NCBI RefSeq assembly: GCF_003987595.1
Contig: NZ_NGJZ01000001.1
Span: 868,001 to 932,000 of the forward strand
Direction of reading: 5' to 3'
Origin: Vagococcus entomophilus
Lineage (GTDB): Bacteria > Bacillota > Bacilli > Lactobacillales > Vagococcaceae
DNA length: 64,000 nucleotides
The notes beneath the pieces were generated by a model. The model saw nothing but the letters and a program-made list of their open reading frames with translations. It was not told the origin of the DNA and did not search any database. Below are positions 25,350 to 32,684 of this stretch, piece after piece. Position numbers and translations under genes: made by a program. Position 1 is the first letter of the stretch; the number at the start of each line of letters is the position of its first letter.

Positions 25350-25664
25350 TTACCACCTCTCATCATCTGCCCACTTGCTTCTCTTCTTGCTCGATCTGTA
25401 ATTGAATCTTTTATGCCTTTTGTTGTGGCACTCTTTGCATAATGTTCTCATGTTGCTTTCTTCTAATGCTAACTCTGGATGATACTCTAACTCCTTTATA
25501 TGGTCTACTTCTAGTATTGAATGAGCGTTAGTGTTTACCTTTCCTTCTGCCTTGCACCATTGACATTCATAGTTATCTCTCTCTAATATCTTCTGCCTTA
25601 GTACCTTCCATTCGCTCGAGTTATAAAACGCTGCTCTATCTTCTTTTGTTTCTACATTAAGCAT
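25350..25664 (-). CDS. HNH endonuclease of the packaging module
   Basis: About 104 residues with the zinc-HNH core C-x2-C (CQWCKAEG), DHI in ILEVDHIKELEYHPELALEE, and the second C-x2-C-H in LCKECHNKRH. Such proteins stimulate specific cos cleavage with TerL (shown for HK97 gp74 and related phages). The ATG at 25664 is preferred; a longer TTG start at 25688 overlaps the upstream gene. Confidence 0.9.
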   Translation of the reverse strand: MLNVETKEDRAAFYNSSEWKVLRQKILERDNYECQWCKAEGKVNTNAHSILEVDHIKELEYHPELALEESNMRTLCKECHNKRHKRFNYRSSKKRSKWADDERW

Positions 25665-25827
25665 TGCTCTCTGCCTCGTATGACCCAATGACTATCACTA
25701 CTGCCCATGTGATTATCCATGCCCAAAAATTGTATGGTATCTCAACATCTAACCAGTTCATAAAAGGTAGATTGAATACATCGAATATCCATGTTGTAGT
25801 TAATATCGTTAGAAATGTTTTATTCAT
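25657..25827 (-). CDS. Small membrane protein (56 aa)
   Basis: MNKTFLTILTTTWIFDVFNL then a second hydrophobic stretch IPYNFWAWIITWAVVIVIGS; two predicted transmembrane helices. The ATG at 25827 has AAGGTGG upstream. It overlaps the HNH start. No family recognised. Confidence 0.65.
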   Translation of the reverse strand: MNKTFLTILTTTWIFDVFNLPFMNWLDVEIPYNFWAWIITWAVVIVIGSYEAESNA

Positions 25828-25840
25828 TTGAATTACCACC

Positions 25841-26059
25841 TTACTTATATCTATCTGTATACCTTTTGATAGCGAGCAACACATGTTCCGAGTCTCTATT
25901 CCCATGTCCACAATAGACTAGATCCATGACGTCGCACTCATGCTCGTTAGCTTCTCTCGTGAACTCTAAGATAGAATAGTCTTTATATAATGTTGACTGT
26001 TTAATTGCTTCATGTTGTGTCACAACGTCTTTGCTTAACGAGATATAGAAATAGTTCAT
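25841..26059 (-). CDS. Small phage protein (72 aa), unknown
   Basis: MNYFYISLSKDVVTQHEAIK..YSILEFTREANEHECDVMDLVYCGHGNRDSEHVLLAIKRYTD. The ATG at 26059 follows GAGGGC by six bases. The soluble product has clustered Cys/His but no clear finger. It is first gene of the packaging block after the tRNA region. Confidence 0.65.
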   Translation of the reverse strand: MNYFYISLSKDVVTQHEAIKQSTLYKDYSILEFTREANEHECDVMDLVYCGHGNRDSEHVLLAIKRYTDRYK

Positions 26060-26153
26060 GTGCTTGCCCTCTTTTTTGCTTAAAATAAAAAGCACACTCA
26101 CGAATGAATGTACTTAGTGTAGAAACATATTTTTTGAGTGCGTTAACACTCTA

Positions 26154-26224
26154 ACAACATAGCAAGACTCGAACTTGCAATACTTGATTAACAGTCAAGC
26201 GTGATACCGTTTCACCATATGTCA
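26154..26224 (-). tRNA. Phage-encoded tRNA-Asn(GTT)-like gene
   Basis: It folds as a cloverleaf: acceptor TGACATA/TATGTTG (two wobble pairs), D-arm GTGA/TCAC with GG in the loop, anticodon arm CTTGA-CTGTTAA-TCAAG (anticodon GTT), variable loop TATT, T-arm GCAAG-TTCGAGT-CTTGC. No CCA is encoded. The 3' base after the stem is T, not the G expected for asparagine, so charging is uncertain. Confidence 0.7.
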
Positions 26225-26297
26225 AGATAGCTACGCTCGTCCCTTAGCGTAACTAACTACAAGAAATGAATATTTTTTAAGGTGTTTCCACACCCAA

Positions 26298-26340
26298 CAG
26301 CTAGTAGCAGAATCGAACTGCTATAAACACCAGGCTAGCT
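26298..26340 (-). tRNA. tRNA relic: acceptor stem and T-arm only
   Basis: AGCTAG ... AGCAG-TTCGATT-CTGCT-A-CTAGCT on the minus strand gives an acceptor-like stem and a perfect T-arm, with only 12 bases where D and anticodon arms should be. It reads as a tRNA with an internal deletion, 75 bp upstream of the Asn tRNA. Confidence 0.4.
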
Positions 26341-26441
26341 ACTATAAAGGAGTGTTCAGAATGAAGTTCGTAATATATAAAATACTACTCTATCATTTTA
26401 TTACGGAATCCGTGGCACAACTACACTGTTTTGTGCCATTT

Positions 26442-26855
26442 TTATCTATATTCCCCTATTTTTCTACCAAACTCCAATAAAACTCTTTGTCTAATCCTAT
26501 AAATAGTACGTGTAGAATAATGATGTTTCACTCCAAAGCTTCTCCAATCCATCCAACTGTCTTCACCAAAATATTTCAATTGAATCAACTTTGAAACTTC
26601 TGAATTCTGTTCTTCTAATGTATCCTCAACTGCTCGTTTCCAGAGTCTTCTATTTAAAATGTAAGGATCAGACTGTTCTTTTATCACTTTAGACTCGACA
26701 GGATTGCCTACGATGTTTGACTTCCCTCCGCCAACGTTCTCATCTATTTCCCGTTCTGCTAACTCTAACTTACGAATAGCAATTTCTCTGTTATAATTGT
26801 GATAGTTTGCAAATTTACGATCTAACTCATCAATCAATTTATCATTTCTACTCAA
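26442..26855 (-). CDS. Late-gene transcription activator, RinA/ArpU-like
   Basis: About 137 residues: KLIDELDRKFANYHNYNREI AIRKLELAERE, RRLWKRAVEDTLEEQNSEVS KLIQLKYF, and the C-terminal HTH SFGVKHHYSTRTIYRIRQRV. This is the sigma-region-4-like layout of RinA/ArpU/DUF722 regulators that turn on head, tail and lysis genes. TTG at 26855 is chosen: GGGGG stands eight bases upstream, within the end of dut. It lies just before the late operon. Confidence 0.8.
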   Translation of the reverse strand: MSRNDKLIDELDRKFANYHNYNREIAIRKLELAEREIDENVGGGKSNIVGNPVESKVIKEQSDPYILNRRLWKRAVEDTLEEQNSEVSKLIQLKYFGEDSWMDWRSFGVKHHYSTRTIYRIRQRVLLEFGRKIGEYR

Positions 26856-26868
26856 TTGACATCCCCCT

Positions 26869-27288
26869 TTACAATCCAGTACTACCAAATCCGCCATTAC
26901 CACGCTTTGTATCTTCTAATTTTTTAACTTCAACAAGGTCAACTGGTGGCAGTGGTTGAATAATTAACTGTGCAATCTTGTCGCCTTTTTTTATTTCATA
27001 ACTTTGATTACTCTTGACATCACATATAACTTTAACTTCACCGCGATAGTCGGCATCTATAGTACCTTCTAAAACTCGAAGAGGTGTTTTTAATGTAAGA
27101 CCGCTTCTAGCTTTCAATCTTGCATAATAACCTTGTTCAATTGCTATAGACAAGCCTGTACTGACTGCTACAGTTTTATTTTTGATTGTGACATCCTCAT
27201 CGGAAAACATATCAAATCCCGCGTCAGTTAAATGTGCCTTGACAGGTAATTTAGCTGTATCTGTTAATCGTTTTACTTGTAATTGCAT
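26869..27288 (-). CDS. dut: dUTPase
   Basis: About 139 residues, trimeric dUTPase family with motifs in order: DAGFDMFS, RLKARSGLTLK, GTIDADYRGEV, KGDKIAQLIIQP, and the C-terminal GNGGFGSTG arm. It keeps uracil out of phage DNA. ATG at 27288 follows AAGGAGCG; upstream codons in frame are not conserved. Phage dUTPases of this type can also bind regulators such as Stl (family knowledge). Confidence 0.93.
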   Translation of the reverse strand: MQLQVKRLTDTAKLPVKAHLTDAGFDMFSDEDVTIKNKTVAVSTGLSIAIEQGYYARLKARSGLTLKTPLRVLEGTIDADYRGEVKVICDVKSNQSYEIKKGDKIAQLIIQPLPPVDLVEVKKLEDTKRGNGGFGSTGL

Positions 27289-27313
27289 GTTTATCGCTCC
27301 TTTTTGCTCGTCT

Positions 27314-27568
27314 CTATTTATCAATTTTTCTCAATGCATTTATGTCGCTTATTTTGTGAAATTTGCCTTCATCGTCTAAAATGAGAAAAATATACTTTTG
27401 TATTTCTGGGTCTAAATCAGCTTGGACTAAAGTGCCTAACACACCATCGCTGTCATACTCTACTTCTTCTCTCCACCACATTTTCATGGGGTAATCTGTG
27501 TCTCCCCATTTATCACTATTTTCTAATTTCGCAGTACTCCTAAAAAATTCAACTCTTATGTTTAACAT
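27314..27568 (-). CDS. Early phage protein (84 aa), unknown
   Basis: MLNIRVEFFRSTAKLENSDK..MKMWWREEVEYDSDGVLGTLVQ.. DPEIQKYIFLILDDEGKFHK is strand-rich and acidic. AAAGGAGCGATAAGA precedes the ATG, the same leader found before dut. No family recognised. Confidence 0.65.
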   Translation of the reverse strand: MLNIRVEFFRSTAKLENSDKWGDTDYPMKMWWREEVEYDSDGVLGTLVQADLDPEIQKYIFLILDDEGKFHKISDINALRKIDK

Positions 27569-27583
27569 TCTTATCGCTCCTTT

Positions 27584-27772
27584 TCATTTAAACAACTCAG
27601 GGTTAGTCTTTTTGTAAAAATCTACTTCCCGTTCACATTCTTCTTCAAATGCTTTGCCATATTCCTTTTGCGTGTACTGCTTGCCACATTCGTCGCAGCG
27701 CAAATTTTCATCTAATTCACCGTCACCACAGGCTAGACACATTAGGCAATCATAATCATCTCGCATACTCAT
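27584..27772 (-). CDS. Small zinc-ribbon protein (62 aa)
   Basis: Two metal-binding pairs: C-x2-C in DCLMCLACG and C-x2-C in LRCDECGK, then an acidic helix EEECEREVDFYKKTNPELF. ATGA overlap with the 26-codon gene upstream. Likely nucleic-acid or protein binding; role unknown. Confidence 0.65.
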   Translation of the reverse strand: MSMRDDYDCLMCLACGDGELDENLRCDECGKQYTQKEYGKAFEEECEREVDFYKKTNPELFK

Positions 27773-27849
27773 TTCTTCCTCTCGTTAATCATCCACCACT
27801 TCGCCACGATCACTACTGTAAGCAATAGTATTGTTATCCAGTCAGTCAT
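27769..27849 (-). CDS. Tiny membrane peptide (26 aa)
   Basis: MTDWITILLLTVVIVAKWWM INERKK: one transmembrane helix with a basic end. It shares ATGA overlaps with both neighbours, and GGGGGCGAG lies upstream within the previous gene, so translation is well supported despite the length. Confidence 0.6.
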   Translation of the reverse strand: MTDWITILLLTVVIVAKWWMINERKK

Positions 27850-28052
27850 TTGTTTAACTCGCCCCCTCTTAAATCACTTATCAACACGTGCTTTTTATTT
27901 GAAAATATTGTGATCTTTTCAATATCGCAGCTACCTATTTTTTCAGCTACACCTTTTGCTTGTTTCTCATTCTCAAACAAGATGATTTTATTATCATATC
28001 TGAAATAATCTGTAACACCGATGACAGAAAAGTACTCTTTTTGACTAGTCAT
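27846..28052 (-). CDS. Early phage protein (68 aa), unknown
   Basis: MTSQKEYFSVIGVTDYFRYD NKIILFENEKQAKGVAEKIG..: small alpha/beta protein. The ATG at 28052 overlaps the previous stop. Both this gene and its upstream neighbour end in GGAGTTAAACAAATGA-like junctions (Glu-Leu-Asn-Lys-stop), a repeated coupling cassette. Confidence 0.6.
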   Translation of the reverse strand: MTSQKEYFSVIGVTDYFRYDNKIILFENEKQAKGVAEKIGSCDIEKITIFSNKKHVLISDLRGGELNK

Positions 28053-28249
28053 TTGTTTAACTCCCTTCCGCATATTGGGCAATAGTTAACTACAAAGCTT
28101 GTATATGGGTATTCTAAGTCATTAACCCTGTAGCTTGTTAATTGATACTGGTTTTCAACTTTTTCAAGGAAAGACCAACCCCCACAATGCCTGTAAAAAG
28201 GTTGTTTTGCAATACCAGTAGTGTCATCAAATGAACAGTATTCACACAT
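28049..28249 (-). CDS. Small zinc-finger protein (66 aa)
   Basis: N-terminal MCEYCSFDD and C-terminal YCPICGREL give two C-x2-C pairs; the middle is hydrophobic-aromatic. GGAGGAATAATA precedes the ATG at 28249. Zinc-ribbon proteins of this size are common in early regions of Gram-positive phages. Function unknown. Confidence 0.65.
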   Translation of the reverse strand: MCEYCSFDDTTGIAKQPFYRHCGGWSFLEKVENQYQLTSYRVNDLEYPYTSFVVNYCPICGRELNK

Positions 28250-28262
28250 TATTATTCCTCCT

Positions 28263-28484
28263 CTAACCAATTTCCACGTCTGCTAGCTCTATCTCTTTTC
28301 CACAGTTCTCACAGGTTACTTTTTCTTTGCAATTGCCAATCTCTAAGCGGAACTTGAATTGGAACTCAAACTCATAATCTCTAGCAACTTTGTCGTAGTC
28401 TAAAGTGTTCTCACATAAACAGTAAGGACAGTCAAACTCTATCCATTTTGGTACCTTTACAAGAGTGTAATCAGCTTTTTTCAT
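28263..28484 (-). CDS. Zinc-ribbon protein (73 aa)
   Basis: FDCPYCLCENT and VTCENCGKEIEL supply four cysteines of a zinc ribbon around a basic-aromatic segment. Translated from GGAGGAAGCAGAATG, overlapping the previous stop by four bases. Probably a nucleic-acid-binding accessory protein. Confidence 0.65.
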   Translation of the reverse strand: MKKADYTLVKVPKWIEFDCPYCLCENTLDYDKVARDYEFEFQFKFRLEIGNCKEKVTCENCGKEIELADVEIG

Positions 28485-28990
28485 TCTGCTTCCTCCACTT
28501 TCTCTGCAAACTGTTTAATTTCTGATAAGTATCTTTCAAGTTCTTCTTCTGTAAATCTCTCTGCATTTTGATGCCCAAAGACAAACTTTGCTCTTTTATT
28601 TTTATCTAGTGTATAAAAAGTACCTTGCACATAAGGTATTTTTACCACATACAACTGCTCTTTCTCTTCTTCGTAGTTACCTGTCAACCAAGCCTGCGCT
28701 ACTTTTCCCTCATTGTCTGCACTGGCATATAACCACTTTCTTTTTTTGTTTGACAACCCTTTAGATTGCAACGCATCTAAGCAGTAAGACAACGAGAACC
28801 TATCTTTCTTAGTCTGCTCTATAATTTCAATTACAAATTTAGGTAACTTAACAGGTTTGGGCAACTCTTTTTCTGCTAGTCTCTTTAAACAGTGTAGTAA
28901 GCCAACAACTTCGTCTGCGCTCCAATCTGAACACGTGCCTTCCTTTACTGACTTAGTACAATCGTCAATTTCTTTAATCAGTTTGCTCAT
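28481..28990 (-). CDS. DUF1642 phage protein
   Basis: 169 residues. The region after about residue 50, PKFVIEIIEQTKKDRFSLSY ... WLYASADNEGKVAQAWLTGN, ending KRAKFVFGHQNAERFTEEEL, matches the DUF1642 pattern common in Lactobacillales phages. ATG at 28990 follows GGAGGAAGCAGA. Function unknown. Confidence 0.78.
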   Translation of the reverse strand: MSKLIKEIDDCTKSVKEGTCSDWSADEVVGLLHCLKRLAEKELPKPVKLPKFVIEIIEQTKKDRFSLSYCLDALQSKGLSNKKRKWLYASADNEGKVAQAWLTGNYEEEKEQLYVVKIPYVQGTFYTLDKNKRAKFVFGHQNAERFTEEELERYLSEIKQFAEKVEEAE

Positions 28991-29208
28991 TCTGCTTCCT
29001 CCTTGAAAATCACTGGGCATTCTCTATTTAATTCAGACATTATGTATGCCATTCCCTTCACCGAAGTGTCATATTCACGCGCTAACATTGCAATGAACGT
29101 GCTTGCTATCACCATTTTGTCAGTACTAGCTAAATTACCCTCAATTTTTATTAACTTTCCTTCTTCTGTGTTTACTACTTTCACCACACCTTTAATTTCT
29201 TCACTCAT
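28987..29208 (-). CDS. Early phage protein (73 aa), unknown
   Basis: MSEEIKGVVKVVNTEEGKLI..STDKMVIASTFIAMLAREYD followed by MAYIMSELNRE: a short beta hairpin then two helices. It is coupled to its neighbour by the EEAE-stop/ATG junction. Unrecognised. Confidence 0.6.
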   Translation of the reverse strand: MSEEIKGVVKVVNTEEGKLIKIEGNLASTDKMVIASTFIAMLAREYDTSVKGMAYIMSELNRECPVIFKEEAE

Positions 29209-29214
29209 TCTGCT

Positions 29215-29718
29215 TCACTCCCTTTTCATGGACTCTAAAATAGTTACTTTGTTACTTTTCCTTGCACTTATCATGTTCCAAAGAAGCTCGCTTGATGATT
29301 TTGTTCTTCTTGACCAGTTACCAAAAGAATTAGAAAGGTCGAATGCTACAATCAAAGCGTTTCTCGTTTTGTTTGGAACGATAACTTTAACTCCGTCTAT
29401 CAGCATTCCTTTTTCATGCAATTCGTTTGCTAATTCACGCTCACACACGAGATAATTTTCGTCTCCTAAAAACGTTTTTCCGTGACCGCTGTTAAAATCT
29501 GCTAGACAAGATTTTACTTCATAAAAGCTAAAAACACCTTTTTCGATTGAAGCAGGACACATGCCATTTTGCAAAATATTAAAAGGTTTGAACCCTACAA
29601 AGTCCACTCTAGCTTTTCCAAAATCCAACTCAACTTCTTCTGCCCAAAAATTAGAGGTGTTATTTAACTTTTTTCTAACTAGATCATTAAGATTATTCGT
29701 TACACTACTTCTATTCAT
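29215..29718 (-). CDS. Predicted PD-(D/E)XK-like nuclease (167 aa)
   Basis: The segment EVELDFGKARVDFVGFK.. VFSFYEVKSCLADFNSGHGK has the order of a restriction-like nuclease core (acidic residue, then E-x-K in YEVKS), followed by ELANELHEKGMLIDGVKVIV. No helicase or recombinase domain is attached. Nuclease assignment rests on motif order only; it could be a phage DNA-processing or self-immunity protein. Confidence 0.5.
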   Translation of the reverse strand: MNRSSVTNNLNDLVRKKLNNTSNFWAEEVELDFGKARVDFVGFKPFNILQNGMCPASIEKGVFSFYEVKSCLADFNSGHGKTFLGDENYLVCERELANELHEKGMLIDGVKVIVPNKTRNALIVAFDLSNSFGNWSRRTKSSSELLWNMISARKSNKVTILESMKRE

Positions 29719-29720
29719 TT

Positions 29721-29933
29721 TTATACCTCATTAATATCTGTACTCTTTTTTTGTCTAAAAACATAAGGGCTATTCTTGTTAATATTTAAGTATAAAATAT
29801 GTCCTTTTTCTAGTTTACGCTTAACTTTTATATATGTACTACGAGTCACCCTCATGCTTGTACCACTAGCAAATAATATAAAATATTGACCATTTGTAGA
29901 AAAAACTTTAGTAACTACTTCACGTTCATTCAC
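29721..29933 (-). CDS. Early phage protein (70 aa), unknown
   Basis: MNEREVVTKVFSTNGQYFIL FASGTSMRVTRSTYIKVKRK..: mostly beta strands with a basic centre, SH3-like in appearance. Start codon shares a base with the previous stop. No family recognised. Confidence 0.55.
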   Translation of the reverse strand: MNEREVVTKVFSTNGQYFILFASGTSMRVTRSTYIKVKRKLEKGHILYLNINKNSPYVFRQKKSTDINEV

Positions 29934-30763
29934 TACTCTGCACTTCCCTTTAACGCTTTATCTAACCGTTCAACATTTTCAAGCAATGCTTTACGCTCTT
30001 CTGCTACTGTTTCTTCTAAGTCTTTAAGTACACGCTGTCTTATATTGCGTGCGCGTGATTCTAACTTCAATGCTGATTCGTACGAGGATTGTTTGTCCTT
30101 CATCGCTTTCGTGCAAAATTTTTGACTTCCCCAAATATTTTCATACTCGTCACATTTTGACGTAAACAAATTTTCTAATTTCATAGCTTTCTTCTCCTTT
30201 TTTGGTGCTTTGTATTCTATGATTTCAAAACCGTCTGATTTATAGTAGTTTAGATCAGAATGCTGTAGCAATTTAGTCTCCACTACCCTAACGCATGTTT
30301 CTCCCATGTATTCTCCCCAAAGTTCTAAGCGTTCCCTTGGTCTCTTTAAACTCCACCACCATGCATACACTCCTTTTTCCTCCAATTTTTCCATTAGAGC
30401 GTTAAAGTCCTCCTGTGTAGATGTGTGGTACACAGTTTCTTTCTGATGATGTTTTCGACACAAACTCATAAAGTGATGTTTCGTGTGATCTATTTGTTTT
30501 CTGTTACGCCCTGACCCAACGGTCTCAATTGGCGCTTTGTATTCTGTTATTTCGTAACCAAGTCCTTTAAATGTATCGTAGCCACCACAGAATATACCTC
30601 TATTTTTCTCAAGCTTAACGCAAGTATCTTCTTTACTCATCCACCAAAAATCTAATTGTGTTGCAGGTTTATTACTACCCCACCATAGACACCCTTTTTC
30701 TTCTAGTTCGTTCATCAATGCATCACAGTCCTCTTGTGTTTTCACATGATATACTTTATTCAT
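29933..30763 (-). CDS. Two-copy TQED-repeat protein with an HNH-derived insert
   Basis: 276 residues. Residues 1-80 (NKVYHVKTQEDCDALMNELE.. GYEITEYKAP) and about 112-195 (ETVYHTSTQEDFNALMEKLE.. GFEIIEYKAPKK) are copies of the domain also encoded singly at 31125 and 31376. Between them lie some 27 residues (VGSGRNRKQ..KHHFMSLCRKHHQ) identical to part of the HNH nuclease at 35348, from an 85-bp DNA duplication. A helical tail completes it. ATG at 30763 follows GGAGGAACAGAA. Function unknown. Confidence 0.7.
   Translation of the reverse strand: MNKVYHVKTQEDCDALMNELEEKGCLWWGSNKPATQLDFWWMSKEDTCVKLEKNRGIFCGGYDTFKGLGYEITEYKAPIETVGSGRNRKQIDHTKHHFMSLCRKHHQKETVYHTSTQEDFNALMEKLEEKGVYAWWWSLKRPRERLELWGEYMGETCVRVVETKLLQHSDLNYYKSDGFEIIEYKAPKKEKKAMKLENLFTSKCDEYENIWGSQKFCTKAMKDKQSSYESALKLESRARNIRQRVLKDLEETVAEERKALLENVERLDKALKGSAE
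30444..30528. repeat. 85-bp patch duplicated from the HNH gene
   Basis: Identical to 35484-35568 except for one base at 30522; the first 78 bp are perfect. The two copies are exactly 5040 bp apart, in the same orientation and the same reading frame. Confidence 0.92.
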
Positions 30764-30774
30764 TTCTGTTCCTC

Positions 30775-31128
30775 CTAGCATTCCATTTTGTCGATTGACT
30801 CTTGTATAGTTGCACATGGGAAACAGTTGTACCCATTTTCATCATGTTTTATTGTTGTGTAGTGAGGAACAAGCGCATCTCCATCATCTTGAATGCTAAA
30901 ATAGTCAATTCCACGTTCTGATACTGCTAATTCAACGTAGTACACACCTTTAATAGGTATTTCATCAAGTCTATAAACATCTGGGTTAAACCCTTGCTCT
31001 TTCATCATGACAACAATTTTCCCAATATCTTCCTTCTCTTTTGATTCAGGAAATTTAGCAAAGCTTTCTTTATCTAACAATTTCCCTTCAAACTTGTGTA
31101 TATGCTGTAAATACTCTTCTCTTGTCAT
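30775..31128 (-). CDS. Early phage protein (117 aa), unknown
   Basis: MTREEYLQHIHKFEGKLLDK.. KIVVMMKEQGFNPDVYRLDE..YVELAVSERGIDYFSIQDDG. It is a mixed alpha/beta protein lying between members of the TQED-repeat family and translated from the same GGAGGAACAGAAATG cassette, but it does not share the repeat itself. Unrecognised. Confidence 0.6.
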   Translation of the reverse strand: MTREEYLQHIHKFEGKLLDKESFAKFPESKEKEDIGKIVVMMKEQGFNPDVYRLDEIPIKGVYYVELAVSERGIDYFSIQDDGDALVPHYTTIKHDENGYNCFPCATIQESIDKMEC

Positions 31129-31379
31129 TTCTGTTCCTCCTTCTTAGGGTCTCTGTATTCTATGATTTCAAAACCTCTTGATTGATAGTAGTTGCTATCA
31201 CAAAAAGTCAAAGATTTATTGTTATCTACCTGAATACACATTTCCTTCGACAGGAATTTCCAAAAGTCTAGGCGTTGTGTTGGCTTATTTCCACCAAACC
31301 ACACATACCCTTTCTCTTCTAGTTCTTTCATCAGGGCATTAAAATCTTCTTGTGTTTCTGTATGGTATATTTTACTCAT
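31125..31379 (-). CDS. TQED-repeat protein, single copy (84 aa)
   Basis: SKIYHTETQEDFNALMKELE EKGYVWFGGNKPTQRLDFW.. and RGFEIIEYRDPKKEEQK. It has the consensus (Y)H-T-T-QED-ALM-ELEEKGY-W-GG-KP-RL-W ... C ... G-EI-EY. Helix-loop-strand pattern with conserved aromatic residues. Unknown function, fourth-copy array with neighbours. Confidence 0.65.
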   Translation of the reverse strand: MSKIYHTETQEDFNALMKELEEKGYVWFGGNKPTQRLDFWKFLSKEMCIQVDNNKSLTFCDSNYYQSRGFEIIEYRDPKKEEQK

Positions 31380-31624
31380 CTCTGTTCCTCCTGTTTCGGT
31401 GCTTTGTATTTTGTGATTTTATAACCTCTTCCTGTAAACCAATTAGCAGAGCCATAATATACGGGACCGTATATACCGAAACCAACACAAGTGTCTTCTT
31501 TTTCATCTTCCCATACAGATAACCTTTCCGTTGGTTTCTCTCCACCAACCCACTTATATCCCTTTCTCTCAAGTTCTCCCATTAGCGCATTATAATCTTC
31601 TTGCGTTTCAGTACGGTATATCAT
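31376..31624 (-). CDS. TQED-repeat protein, single copy (82 aa)
   Basis: MIYRTETQEDYNALMGELER KGYKWVGGEKPTERLSVWE.. GYKITKYKAPKQEEQR. It is a paralogue of the adjacent genes and is first of the array downstream of the methyltransferase. The conserved C (EDTCV) and aromatic residues suggest a small stable fold. Unknown function. Confidence 0.65.
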   Translation of the reverse strand: MIYRTETQEDYNALMGELERKGYKWVGGEKPTERLSVWEDEKEDTCVGFGIYGPVYYGSANWFTGRGYKITKYKAPKQEEQR

Positions 31625-31643
31625 TTCTGTTCCTCCTCTAAAT

Positions 31644-32684
31644 TTATTTCAACCTTTTCGCAATTTCTGTAATTACATTTTTTGTTACGCTATTTCCTGC
31701 CTGCTTGTATAGCTGACTGTCGGAATTTACTTCTTTTGCTCGATCAAATGCCTGGTCTGGGAATCCTTGCAACCTCCAGCATTCACGAGGTGTAAGCTTG
31801 CGAATTTGAAAGTTATCAGTCACGACTCCTTGTTCTTCACCAGTCAATAGAGTATTTGCACACCCTTTTCCTACACGTCCACGTCTTGTCTTTGAATTTG
31901 GATGACTAGTATTCACGCTGTCGCCTGGATAAGCTTCCGCATATCCTTTCTTTGTTGCTTCTTTTATTAGTATTTTGAGTTCTTGACCTCCTCCTTGCAT
32001 CGTAGACAAGGTTGGTGATAGGCCTTCTGTCTTATAAACTCTTGAGTTTTGATCGTGACTTCCAGGAAGATTTCCAGCTATCATAATTCCAATTATTTTT
32101 ATTTTTGATTGCTCTTTATCAAAGCATCCACTTTCTCTTTCGAAAGGAAATACTTGCTCGGTACGTTCTCCTCTAAGATGTCCGATAACGAACACTCGCT
32201 CTCTGCTTTGCGGAACGTAGTCTTTAGAGTTATGCACTTCCCATTCCGCATCATACCCAATTTCATCCAAGGCTCTGAGGATTGTCTCGAACGTAGCCCC
32301 TCCCTCGTGATTGAGGAGTCCTTTGACGTTTTCAAGGAATAAATAGCGTGGTCTGAGAATAGATGCGAACCTTGCAATTTCAAAGAAAAGAGTTCCTCTA
32401 GTATCCTCGAAACCTCGTCGCTTTCCAGCAATTGAGAAAGCTTGACACGGAAATCCTCCACAGATAACGTCGATATCTCCGATTCCTCGAATAAACTCAT
32501 CTGTAACTTTTGTGATGTCATGCATTTCCACCTCGTTTTCTGTATTATGTATCGCTTTATAGCTCGCTCTTGCAAACTTATCTATTTCGCAAAAGCCTAC
32601 GCATTCATGCCCGGCAGTTTCCATCCCTAGTCGGAATCCGCCAATGCCTGCGAATAAATCTAAAAATTTCATGCAATCACTCAT
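31644..32684 (-). CDS. Lone C5-cytosine DNA methyltransferase
   Basis: 346 residues. Motif I DLFAGIGGFRLG, the catalytic loop GGFPCQAFSIAGKRRGF (Cys), ENV in LFLENVKGLL, the QSRERVFVIGH motif, target-recognition region, and motif X QAGNSVTKNVI. It methylates cytosine-5 in an unknown target. No restriction partner is nearby, so it is an orphan phage enzyme that could protect DNA from host restriction. Its start overlaps the coiled-coil gene by eight bases. A second reading frame inside it is discussed in the findings. Confidence 0.93.
   Translation of the reverse strand: MSDCMKFLDLFAGIGGFRLGMETAGHECVGFCEIDKFARASYKAIHNTENEVEMHDITKVTDEFIRGIGDIDVICGGFPCQAFSIAGKRRGFEDTRGTLFFEIARFASILRPRYLFLENVKGLLNHEGGATFETILRALDEIGYDAEWEVHNSKDYVPQSRERVFVIGHLRGERTEQVFPFERESGCFDKEQSKIKIIGIMIAGNLPGSHDQNSRVYKTEGLSPTLSTMQGGGQELKILIKEATKKGYAEAYPGDSVNTSHPNSKTRRGRVGKGCANTLLTGEEQGVVTDNFQIRKLTPRECWRLQGFPDQAFDRAKEVNSDSQLYKQAGNSVTKNVITEIAKRLK

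Noticed and set aside
25657..25911. 84-codon version of the small membrane protein
   Set aside because: The extra N-terminal codons lack a ribosome site and overlap the upstream gene; ATG 25827 fits better.
32099..32575. 158-codon frame as an independent gene within the methyltransferase
   Set aside because: No ribosome site; only its last third looks protein-like. It is kept as a finding about the methyltransferase, not as a gene.
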